Positions 1 to 5,291 of a stretch of DNA of 5,833 bases are shown piece by piece (position 1 is the first letter of the stretch; every line of letters starts with the position of its first letter). The notes beneath the pieces were generated by a model. It saw only the letters and a program-made list of their open reading frames with translations. It searched no databases and was not told the DNA's origin. The stretch spans positions 1 through 5,833 of the forward strand of contig CAMJHU010000154.1 in the NCBI GenBank assembly GCA_946405565.1. Direction: 5' to 3'. The DNA comes from an uncultured Clostridia bacterium (GTDB taxonomy: Bacteria > Bacillota > Clostridia > Oscillospirales > Acutalibacteraceae). Position numbers and translations under genes: made by a program.

Positions 1-57
1 CACCACCGTAGTCATTTTCTGGTTAATATCGATTTTTCTGGGAATCCAATCCTGCAT
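1..57 (-). CDS. Start of a further tail-module gene (partial, 3' end outside window)
   Basis: Nineteen codons are visible from ATG 57, reading MQDWIPRKIDINQKMTTVV. The start is supported by AAAGGAG at 72-66 with 8 bases of spacing, an excellent ribosome binding site, and it lies 18 bases after the stop of the appendage gene. The reading frame is open to the window edge. The sequence is too short to assign. Position suggests another small tail, fibre or pre-lysis gene. Confidence 0.6.
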   Translation of the reverse strand, partial: MQDWIPRKIDINQKMTTVV

Positions 58-75
58 ACTACCAGCTCCTTTCCA

Positions 76-681
76 TCAAACAGCTTTCCACATGCCGTTC
101 CGCTTCACATAAAACGAGGCTTTTTTCCAGATACCATCCGACCGCACATAAACCGCAGCCTTTTTCCATTGACCGTTGTGTCTGACATACGCGTATCGGC
201 TGTCCGCACGCCCCGACCCCTCCACAGTGAATGAGGAGATGCCCTCGGGAGCGGCATAACCGGGCAATCCGAGCGTATGTCGTTCCGGCGCGTCGGTGCT
301 TCCCACGATACCGGCATACCCGCCATAAGCAGAGCCCACACGCGACACATACCATTCGACTGCCGCGGCATCAGCCGCAGCTTTTCCCGTCAGTGTAAGA
401 TTCACCTCATGCGGAGCATTGCCCTCCCAGTAAGCGGCGTTATCCTTCAGAACCACTGAACGCCACTTTCCGCCATTTAGACGGGCAAAAAACGTCAGGC
501 GAATCCCCGTGCCCAGACGGGAAGAAGCGGATCCTAGCCGGCTTGTGACCGTCAACGTAACGGTAACGGAAGGATTAGCCGCCTCGGTTCGTGCGGAGGA
601 AAAGGTCACATCGTATCGAACGGCGGGAGAGGAAGCGGTAGAAATCTTTTTTTCAACCAGTGTTCCTTGCACTCTCAGCAA
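76..681 (-). CDS. Putative receptor-binding / tail appendage protein with C-terminal aromatic repeats
   Basis: The protein has 201 residues from TTG 681. Residues 1-160 are beta-strand-rich, with valine/threonine ladders (NPSVTVTLTVTSRLG, SSRLGTGIRLTFFARLNGG) and conserved-looking aromatic turns (AAYWEGNAPHEV, VEWYVSRVGSAYGGYAG, LPGYAAPEG, SFTVEGSG). This fits an Ig-like or jelly-roll domain. The last 37 residues are three copies of a 13-residue unit of form YVR-x-(N/D)-G-x-WKKA. Lying after the baseplate gene, it is a good candidate for the host-surface-binding protein, but I do not recognise a named family. The frame is open back to 810, but that would overlap the previous gene by 116 bases. 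TTG 681 has AAGGGGG at 696-690 with 8 bases of spacing, immediately after the previous stop, and is preferred. A later GTG at 672 is an alternative. Confidence 0.65.
   Translation of the reverse strand: MLRVQGTLVEKKISTASSPAVRYDVTFSSARTEAANPSVTVTLTVTSRLGSASSRLGTGIRLTFFARLNGGKWRSVVLKDNAAYWEGNAPHEVNLTLTGKAAADAAAVEWYVSRVGSAYGGYAGIVGSTDAPERHTLGLPGYAAPEGISSFTVEGSGRADSRYAYVRHNGQWKKAAVYVRSDGIWKKASFYVKRNGMWKAV
79..189 (-). repeat. Three tandem 13-residue repeats in the appendage protein
   Basis: The encoded units are YVRHNGQWKKAAV (189-151), YVRSDGIWKKASF (150-112) and YVKRNGMWKAV (111-79, shortened by the stop). Tyr-1, Val-2, Gly-6, Trp-8 and Lys-9 are invariant. Most differences fall in the turn residues. 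Each unit looks like a beta hairpin exposing a Tyr/Trp pair among basic residues. Confidence 0.85.
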
Positions 682-689
682 ACCATCCG

Positions 690-696
690 CCCCCTT
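690..696 (-). promoter_or_regulatory. Shine-Dalgarno supporting a TTG start for the appendage protein
   Basis: AAGGGGG on the minus strand overlaps the TAA stop of the upstream gene and lies 8 bases before TTG 681. A nearer ATG (686-684) is in another frame and is followed within three codons by a stop. Confidence 0.5.
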
Positions 697-1267
697 ATTC
701 CACCAATCTGAGATAAATATCACCGTCACTGCCGCCGCTCGGTGCCGCTGTACCATACGTAATATGTGGCCAGACAGCCCACCCCGTAAGACGGGGCAGG
801 ATGGGAGCAATACCTGTCAATGTGGTTCCGTCCATATACAGACGGAACAGTTCCAGCTGATTGACGTCGTTCTGATTCAGCAAACTGGAATGGATCACGG
901 AAGGCGGCTGTGCGCCCGCCGTATCAGGTGTGCCGGGCATCAGACGGATACGGTAAACATCGGGGGTTTCACCGCCTCCCTTGATAAATTCCGCCACCAC
1001 ACTGTCATAGCGTTGATAGCCCGCGGTACCGCTGGCTACTGTCAGATCCAGGGTTTCGCCATCGGGAATCCGCAGCATATGCCCGCGATTCATCACGCCG
1101 CCCCCGGACAGCCGCACCGTATTGTCGTCCATTTTGACACACGTCAGATTTCCCAGCACACCGCTTTTCACACCTGCCAGCGCACTGTAAATAAACGCGT
1201 CGTCATCAGCGGAAATATGCGCGTCAGCGCCGTCCGCCGTATAAATGGTAATGGCTCTTTGTCCCAT
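695..1267 (-). CDS. Baseplate / tail structural protein of the host-adsorption module
   Basis: The protein has 190 residues from the ATG at 1267. It opens with RAITIYTADGADAHISADDDAFIYSAL, followed by a Gly-rich beta stretch (SGVLGNLTCVKMDDNTVRLSGG). A central part with YQRYDSVVAEFIKGGG and DVYRIRLMPGTPDTAGAQPP resembles the N-terminal region of upper-baseplate proteins of Gram-positive siphophages, where a strand ending in a 'kGtp' turn precedes a linker. The final ITYGTAAPSGGSDGDIYLRL is a common closing motif of phage tail appendage proteins. The upstream ATG at 1276 is rejected because AAAGGA (1281-1276) runs straight into it, whereas ATG 1267 sits 8 bases after it. The function is probably structural in the baseplate, linking the hub to the receptor-binding protein. 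The family name is uncertain. Confidence 0.62.
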   Translation of the reverse strand: MGQRAITIYTADGADAHISADDDAFIYSALAGVKSGVLGNLTCVKMDDNTVRLSGGGVMNRGHMLRIPDGETLDLTVASGTAGYQRYDSVVAEFIKGGGETPDVYRIRLMPGTPDTAGAQPPSVIHSSLLNQNDVNQLELFRLYMDGTTLTGIAPILPRLTGWAVWPHITYGTAAPSGGSDGDIYLRLVE

Positions 1268-1275
1268 ATCAACCA

Positions 1276-1281
1276 TCCTTT
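1276..1281 (-). promoter_or_regulatory. Shine-Dalgarno deciding the start of the baseplate gene
   Basis: AAAGGA on the minus strand ends by overlapping the A of ATG 1276, which makes that codon unusable from this site, and lies 8 bases before ATG 1267. It falls in the short gap after the hub gene stop at 1298-1296. Confidence 0.6.
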
Positions 1282-1295
1282 CTGTATCAAATCTG

Positions 1296-2318
1296 TTATC
1301 CCACCGAATATTTCAGACGCGTTCCGTCGTCCGGCGAAACCGTCAGCAGTTTTTCGGTAATGGTTTTGACCGCCGCCATTCCGGTCAGGCGATCGCGAAT
1401 GCCCACGCGATCGCCTAACGGCAAATCCAGATTCACGGCATCAAACTGAAATTCGATTTCGTCCTGCACACCATACTTGCGCAGGTAATTTTTCGCACAC
1501 CGCACCAGCTCGGACTCATTCTCATAATTGGGATAATCGTATACCGTTGTCCGCTCATCCACGCCGACTGCCACGCCTTCCTGGGCAGAATTTTCGGTGA
1601 TACTTCCGTTGGGGAGCAGATAGAAATGCCGTACCACACGGTTTTCCATTTCTCCGCGTCCCAGTGCAATGAGATGATTGATACGGGCAGCGGCTTTGGT
1701 AGAGGTATATGGGAGATCATAATCGCCGGAAAATTCCAACGCGTCACTGCGGTCAGCCGCCTTGCAAATATATAGTAGCACGCAATGCCGTTCCGGGTCA
1801 AGCATCAATTCCAGCCTGTCGCCCATTTCATCCAGCAAGGCGGTCACCGCCTCAAACACACTCTGATAACGATACTTTTTTTCTTCGCAAACGGTATTCT
1901 GATCAGCGATTTCAAGAGCGTTCCGACCGTTTTGCCTCACAAAAACGCCGCCGAAGGATTGCAGCATGGCATCAATGATTTCTGCCACCGTACAGGAAAG
2001 AAATACCCGATGAGTCTGTCCCGCAGGGGGTTCCATCACCTTGCGCAGCAGCATTCCGCGCCAACTGACGCCGCCGACCTTCACAATTCCCTTATCCGAA
2101 AGATGCACAAACCGCTCCACTCTGCCGCCCCATTCCGTATAGGGAACATACAGATAATCTCCCAGCGCCAATCCATACCGTCCCAGTTCCTCCGCGGGAA
2201 TCTGCATTTCCCAATCATTCCTGTCAATATCGGGCGTAAGTGAAATCATCGCGTCAAACCGCAAAAAATCCACCACGCCCTTTTCATGAAACGAGGCATC
2301 GGCATGAATCAACTCCAT
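1296..2318 (-). CDS. Baseplate hub / tail protein, ReqiPepy6 Gp37-like
   Basis: The protein has 340 residues and directly follows Dit, the place of the tail-associated hub protein. It resembles the siphovirus ReqiPepy6 Gp37-like family. The N-terminal segment (MELIHADASFHEKGVVDFLRF) leads into a strand-rich region with RNDWEMQIPAEE and LALGDYLYVPYTEWGGRVERF. This is followed by VSWRGMLLRKVMEPPAG at about 84-100. A helical part (TVAEIIDAMLQ; SVFEAVTALLDEMGDRLEL) comes before a second beta-rich part with INHLIALGRGE. The last 50 residues (NLDLPLGDRVGIRDRLTG, VKTITEKLL) resemble an OB-like strand set. There is no appended peptidase or lytic domain, so this is a minimal hub. ATG 2318 has AGGAG at 2332-2328 with 9 bases of spacing and overlaps the Dit stop by 10 bases. 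Codons 301-311 contain a perfect inverted repeat. Confidence 0.75.
   Translation of the reverse strand: MELIHADASFHEKGVVDFLRFDAMISLTPDIDRNDWEMQIPAEELGRYGLALGDYLYVPYTEWGGRVERFVHLSDKGIVKVGGVSWRGMLLRKVMEPPAGQTHRVFLSCTVAEIIDAMLQSFGGVFVRQNGRNALEIADQNTVCEEKKYRYQSVFEAVTALLDEMGDRLELMLDPERHCVLLYICKAADRSDALEFSGDYDLPYTSTKAAARINHLIALGRGEMENRVVRHFYLLPNGSITENSAQEGVAVGVDERTTVYDYPNYENESELVRCAKNYLRKYGVQDEIEFQFDAVNLDLPLGDRVGIRDRLTGMAAVKTITEKLLTVSPDDGTRLKYSVG
1387..1416. repeat. Perfect 11-bp inverted repeat with 8-base loop, built from two GCGATCGC palindromes
   Basis: The left arm AGGCGATCGCG (1387-1397) and the right arm CGCGATCGCCT (1406-1416) are exact reverse complements separated by AATGCCCA. Beyond a single C/A mismatch, two more pairs extend the stem (T1385-A1418, G1384-C1419). 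Each arm contains the self-complementary octamer GCGATCGC. The repeat lies within the hub gene and encodes GDRVGIRDR on the minus strand, so part of the symmetry comes from two Asp-Arg codon pairs both written GAT CGC. Confidence 0.85.
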
Positions 2319-3184
2319 CGAGGCTCACTCCTCTGCACCAAAAATACCACCTCACAGGATAAACAACCCACACAGGCAATGGATAAGGACCCCACCGGCG
2401 CAGGCAGAAATATATCGTTTGTTTTCTTCCGGCAGTCAAAGAGATTGACTCTGGTTCCGTCCTGCGCCACGCACCAAATGCTCTTCTCCATCTGATCCAA
2501 CACAATATACGTTCCGTCGGCCGTTTCGGTTTCAAGGGAATACTCGTTTCCTCCCACAAAAACAGACGGATTGTGACAGGATCCAAAAATACGCATTATC
2601 ATCGGCAACGGCGCACCGGTATCATTCAGGAATCGATAGGCAGCGTCATCATCCGCATAACGATAGGGATATCTGCCGGGATAACGTTTGTTAAGATTCT
2701 GGTCTGTGATCTGCTCCGCAGGTGTCAGCACCACAGAATGTTCCTCCATCCATGCGGGACTCACCACCCGCAGCGATAATTTGACCACCGTATAACGCGT
2801 CCAATCGCGATCCAATGTCTTGATTGACGCAAAAGCAAGGCAGCGGATATACTGTCCGTTGACCCACAGTCTTCCGGGTGTCAATCGTCTCACATCATAA
2901 TCCAGAACGTCATGCAACCGATTCAGCGCCGCATTATGAGCCTCCTGTGTTTCTGCAAACACATCCACCGACAATGTTTTGTCCTGCACAGGGCGGCGCG
3001 CAAATACGACTTTTCCGCCGTCGTGCATAGCCCGGTCAAACGTCGTCAGCCGCCACTGATAATCAAACAGCTCCGAGGAACGTATCACCATCGGTGCCTG
3101 ATCCAGACGGATCACCTCTCCGACGCTGTTTTCATAATAACATTCAAACGGCAGCAGACCCGTGGTTCGCGTGCTGTCAGACAT
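2309..3184 (-). CDS. Distal tail protein (Dit)
   Basis: The protein has 291 residues, the usual size for Dit, which forms the hub ring between the tail tube and the baseplate. The N-terminal domain (about residues 8-145) begins with FECYYENSVGEVIRLDQAP and has the alternating-strand pattern of the siphovirus tail family. It includes FARRPVQDKTLSVDVFAE, a helix (HNAALNRLHDVLDYD) and PGRLWVNGQYIRC. The later half, from about residue 150, resembles the galectin-like second domain, with FLNDTGAPLPMIMRIFG and NEYSLETETADGTYIVLD. It has eight cysteines, three of them spaced CVGCLSC at residues 271-277, which is unusual for a Dit. The ATG overlaps the end of the tape measure gene by 8 bases (ATGTCTGA), and its Shine-Dalgarno is weak (GGTGAGAG), so translational coupling is likely. 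The next gene overlaps its 3' end by 10 bases. Confidence 0.8.
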   Translation of the reverse strand: MSDSTRTTGLLPFECYYENSVGEVIRLDQAPMVIRSSELFDYQWRLTTFDRAMHDGGKVVFARRPVQDKTLSVDVFAETQEAHNAALNRLHDVLDYDVRRLTPGRLWVNGQYIRCLAFASIKTLDRDWTRYTVVKLSLRVVSPAWMEEHSVVLTPAEQITDQNLNKRYPGRYPYRYADDDAAYRFLNDTGAPLPMIMRIFGSCHNPSVFVGGNEYSLETETADGTYIVLDQMEKSIWCVAQDGTRVNLFDCRKKTNDIFLPAPVGSLSIACVGCLSCEVVFLVQRSEPRWS

Positions 3185-3965
3185 ACTCTCTCACCAGCCT
3201 TCCAAAAGACCGCCCGTCGATTTCCACCGTAGACTGTGCGTCAGCCAGCCGTTCAATCGCATCCACCAGCGCTCCGAGCCTGTCGTCTGCGTGTTTCCAC
3301 TGATACGGTTCACCCGTCGTATACCGCCGGGTGGATGCGCCTGCCAACACCTCCGCGGTTTCACGCGATACCGTCGAAGCGGTTTCGTACAGTTCCTGCG
3401 CCCCGCGCCGCAGACCGATTTCCATACCCTGCGCCGTAAACACACCGATTTCCATCATCACACGGGACGGAGAATTGATCTTGAGCGCTGACCGGATGGT
3501 CTGAGACACACTGGATGCTAGATTTTTAGCCGTTGTCATCAGACCTGCTTTTTTGGCGTTAATACCGCTGACAATACCACTGACAATGTTGTGTCCCACC
3601 CACGCAAAGCTGACCGCATCCGCTGCGCTCGCAACCGACTTCATCAGACTGCCCGCAGCTGAAACAGCGGCATTTTTCTTGCCCGTCATACCGCTGATCC
3701 ATCCCTGCACGGCGGCAGCACCCTTTGCGCTCAACACGGCGGGCATGGACGCTATCGTAGCGGAAGAAGAAACGCTCTTCACCACACCTTCCAGTTTGCC
3801 GACGACGGTTTTGCCAAAGCCTCCGATGGTTTTGCCCACACCGTCCAGCAGTCCGGACTGACTTTGGGCAAACTTTGTGAGCAATAGTCCCGCTGCTGCA
3901 ATGCCCTTGGCAAAATCGGACATATCCAGCGTCAGATAGGCTGCCACGGTTCCCGCATTAATCAA
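3177..3965 (-). CDS. Tape measure protein, unusually short
   Basis: The protein has 262 residues and sits in the tape measure position between the chaperones and Dit. Residues 3-25 (AGTVAAYLTLDMSDFAKG) match the usual beginning of Gram-positive siphophage tape measures. Residues 85-135 are small-residue-rich helices with VGHNIVSGIVSGI, followed by LKINSPSRVMMEIG at 161-174 and AQGMEIGL, the conserved C-terminal signature of the family. The end, VEIDGRSFGRLVREYV, is also typical. What is missing is the long coiled-coil middle: the head and tail modules are separated by only some 60 residues (about 26-85), and there is no lysozyme or peptidase domain. The start is TTG, overlapping the upstream stop as TTGA, and is supported by GGAGGTG at 3980-3974 with 8 bases of spacing. 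The product would set tail length and pass through the tube. The identity is solid; whether this is its natural length is open. Confidence 0.82.
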   Translation of the reverse strand: MINAGTVAAYLTLDMSDFAKGIAAAGLLLTKFAQSQSGLLDGVGKTIGGFGKTVVGKLEGVVKSVSSSATIASMPAVLSAKGAAAVQGWISGMTGKKNAAVSAAGSLMKSVASAADAVSFAWVGHNIVSGIVSGINAKKAGLMTTAKNLASSVSQTIRSALKINSPSRVMMEIGVFTAQGMEIGLRRGAQELYETASTVSRETAEVLAGASTRRYTTGEPYQWKHADDRLGALVDAIERLADAQSTVEIDGRSFGRLVREYV

Positions 3966-4180
3966 ATATTACGCACCTCCGCACCAAGATTTTGAAGCAT
4001 ACAGACGGTCTGATCATTGACCGAAGCACCTGAGGAAACATTCCCGTCATAAAAGAAGGGACGTTTCTCTTCTTCCAGACAATCCCAGATGTAACAGCAG
4101 GCTTCATCAAAACAATACGCATCGTAATCATTCTGAATCTGCAAGCACTCACTGGGTCTGACCCCATACCGCCGTGCCAT
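3962..4180 (-). CDS. Tail assembly chaperone, downstream frame (lambda gpT position)
   Basis: A short, acidic, cysteine-rich frame lies directly before the tape measure gene. From the preferred ATG at 4180 it encodes 72 residues; the frame is also open from GTG at 4213 (83 residues) and back to a stop just upstream of about 4265. The core reads MARRYGVRPSECLQIQ, then DAYCFDEACCYIWDCLEE, a pattern I associate with small proteins preceding tape measure genes in clostridial phages. The ATG at 4180 has GGTGATCC (4190-4183), an 8-base complement to the 16S 3' end in good register, so independent initiation is possible. Alternatively the frame is read as a +1 frameshift extension of the upstream chaperone, giving a fusion of about 200 residues. 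The stop TGA overlaps the TTG start of the tape measure gene. The role is inferred from synteny. Confidence 0.62.
   Translation of the reverse strand: MARRYGVRPSECLQIQNDYDAYCFDEACCYIWDCLEEEKRPFFYDGNVSSGASVNDQTVCMLQNLGAEVRNI
3974..3980 (-). promoter_or_regulatory. Shine-Dalgarno fixing a TTG start for the tape measure gene
   Basis: GGAGGTG on the minus strand lies 8 bases before TTG 3965. There is no in-frame ATG nearby; the ATG in TTAATGCGG is in another frame. The Shine-Dalgarno lies within the last codons of the chaperone frame. Confidence 0.72.
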
Positions 4181-4565
4181 ATGGATCACCGACATCACCT
4201 GCACAGAACCCACGAAATTGTTCCAGCGCTTTTGCCCCCGCCTGTGTATACTGAAAAATCGCGATCAACTGCTCATCGGTCAATTCGATACCGCGTTCCT
4301 CGAGTTGGGCAAAAGAAGGCTTAACCAGCGCGGCGGCGGCGATTTCGAGCAAAATCCGACCTTCCTCTTCCAGATTACCATTGTCGGGCGAAACACCGGT
4401 ATAGAAAAGTTTTCGAGCGGTTTTCATCAAAGGATTGGTAATCGCCCCGCGTGAGGCCAGCGTCAGCAGGGACGGACGGCGCAGCACGCACACGAAATCC
4501 TCCCCGCACCAGCCGGGCAGCACCACTTCCGCGTCAGTCTGAATTTTTTCAACAGAAGTCACCAT
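4149..4565 (-). CDS. Tail assembly chaperone, upstream frame (lambda gpG position)
   Basis: This 138-residue, mainly helical protein lies between the tube and tape measure genes, where siphophages encode the chaperone that coats the tape measure during tail assembly. Residues 1-30 contain two short beta strands (AEVVLPGW, FVCVLRRP). These are followed by LLTLASRGAITNPLMKTARKLFY, then an acidic helix (EEEGRILLEIAAAALVKPSF) and a final helix (LTDEQLIAIFQYTQAGAKALEQF). The ATG has GGAGGAG at 4579-4573 with a spacing of 7. The 3' end overlaps the next open frame, which is offset by +1, the arrangement known for G/GT-type chaperone pairs in many tailed phages. The overlap includes the run GGGGGCAAAAG, where a shift is conceivable. 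The assignment depends on position, helix content and the overlapping partner; no enzyme motif is expected in this class. Confidence 0.7.
   Translation of the reverse strand: MVTSVEKIQTDAEVVLPGWCGEDFVCVLRRPSLLTLASRGAITNPLMKTARKLFYTGVSPDNGNLEEEGRILLEIAAAALVKPSFAQLEERGIELTDEQLIAIFQYTQAGAKALEQFRGFCAGDVGDPYGTAVWGQTQ
4183..4190 (-). promoter_or_regulatory. Possible ribosome binding site for the second chaperone frame
   Basis: GGTGATCC on the minus strand is fully complementary to the segment GGATCACC at the 16S rRNA 3' end. It is placed so that the usual AGGAGG position would fall 8 bases before ATG 4180. It lacks the AGGA part of the canonical site, so its strength is uncertain. It is what favours ATG 4180 over GTG 4213, which has no such sequence. 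Confidence 0.4.
4230..4238 (-). other. Candidate +1 translational frameshift site in the chaperone overlap
   Basis: In the upstream chaperone frame the codons here are GGG GCA AAA, followed by GCG. A glycyl-tRNA on GGG (4238-4236) can slip one base forward and still pair with GGG, because the run contains five G. A lysyl-tRNA on AAA can also slip forward to AAG. Either shift enters the second frame, which is +1 relative to the first and open through this stretch to TGA at 3964-3962. The second frame opens only after a stop shortly upstream, so the usable overlap is roughly 115 bases. Whether a shift occurs cannot be told from sequence alone. Confidence 0.35.
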
Positions 4566-4585
4566 ACTCTATCTCCTCCGTTCTG

Positions 4586-5275
4586 TCAGATCATCACATA
4601 TTCTCTGTCGCGATACACCGCGAACTGTCCCACCCGGAGTGCGGGCAGGGTATCAATCGTTCCGCCCACCAGAATAACCGTGCGACCGGATACAGGCAAA
4701 GCGGGCAAATCCGCGTCGCCTGTCACCACCACCGGCAGTGAAGGCAGACGCAGCACCGTCATCGGACTCTGACCGACAGAGGGGCGGCTTCTGAGCTTAT
4801 AGCCCGCCGCAAAGAATTCCCCGTCCTTCAGGTTGACCGAGGTGGGCGTTCCGCAGGCATGGGGAAAGATAAACGCGGTATAGGAGAGCGAATGTCCGTC
4901 ATAATCCTTTTCGGAGGAATAGACCACCACACTGCTTTTCACTCTGGACACTTCCATCCCCGCCACAGGCGCCTGATACGCCGTAAACTGCTGCTGCTCA
5001 TCATTGCTGCACTGTCCCCCGTCAATCAGCGCGAACACGTCGGGAGAAAACGTGCTGTCGGTGAGAGAGAGAGTAAAACCCTTCACAATATCCTCCGTGA
5101 GATTCTGCGCAAGGATCTGATTTTTAATGCGCAGTTCCTTTTCGCTGCCGGCGGAAATCTGCGCTTCCGCGGAAGCCTCGCTTGCCGTATCAAACGACAT
5201 CACACGAGGCGGATTTTCTTCGGTAATGATATCCACTCTTTCGATGTTGGCAATCGCCATCGTCTGCATCGCCAT
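4586..5275 (-). CDS. Major tail protein (tail tube subunit)
   Basis: The protein has 229 residues. It is the expected subunit that polymerises into the hollow tail tube. Residues 10-90 have the usual beginning of Gram-positive siphophage tube proteins: an early beta strand (ANIERVDIITEE), an Ala/Glu-rich loop (about 29-48), then TEDIVKGFTLSLTDSTFSPD and FALIDGG at 82-87. Residues 110-165 continue as beta strands with SYTAFIFPHACGTP and KDGEFFAAGYKLRSRP. The last 50 or so residues (175-229) form a proline-rich extension with LPSLPVV, DLPALPV and TLPALRV. This may be an extra surface module rather than part of the tube core. The ATG start is preceded by AAGGAGGT with 8 bases of spacing, the strongest site in the window, as fits a highly expressed structural protein. 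It is followed after 20 bases by the chaperone gene. Confidence 0.82.
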   Translation of the reverse strand: MAMQTMAIANIERVDIITEENPPRVMSFDTASEASAEAQISAGSEKELRIKNQILAQNLTEDIVKGFTLSLTDSTFSPDVFALIDGGQCSNDEQQQFTAYQAPVAGMEVSRVKSSVVVYSSEKDYDGHSLSYTAFIFPHACGTPTSVNLKDGEFFAAGYKLRSRPSVGQSPMTVLRLPSLPVVVTGDADLPALPVSGRTVILVGGTIDTLPALRVGQFAVYRDREYVMI

Positions 5276-5283
5276 ATGATATT

Positions 5284-5291
5284 ACCTCCTT
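5284..5291 (-). promoter_or_regulatory. Near-consensus Shine-Dalgarno of the major tail protein gene
   Basis: AAGGAGGT read on the minus strand lies 8 bases before the ATG at 5275. It overlaps the TAA stop of the tail terminator gene (5292-5290). It is the best match to the 16S rRNA 3' end in the window and fits the high output needed for the tube subunit. Confidence 0.8.

Noticed and set aside
59..371. Two alternative minus-strand frames overlapping the end of the appendage gene
   Set aside because: They are out of frame with a gene that has clear 13-residue repeats, and their products are Cys/Arg-rich without structure.
682..810. N-terminal extension of the appendage protein to 810
   Set aside because: It would overlap the baseplate gene by more than 100 bases, and the extra residues look like out-of-frame reading of that gene; the TTG at 681 has a proper ribosome binding site.
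1268..1276. ATG at 1276 as start of the baseplate gene
   Set aside because: The only Shine-Dalgarno sequence overlaps this ATG, leaving no spacing; the ATG at 1267 is spaced correctly.
509..1360. A 283-codon open frame on the plus strand
   Set aside because: It lies opposite three convincing minus-strand genes and their junctions, has no good ribosome binding site, and its product is rich in His, Arg and Cys with no recognisable fold, as expected of an antisense shadow.
1785..2243. A 152-codon plus-strand open frame
   Set aside because: It lies entirely within the hub gene on the other strand and shows no domain pattern or ribosome binding site.
5059..5074. A GA dinucleotide run in the tube gene
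   Set aside because: It is short and is explained by serine and leucine codons in LSLTD; no sign of slippage or function.
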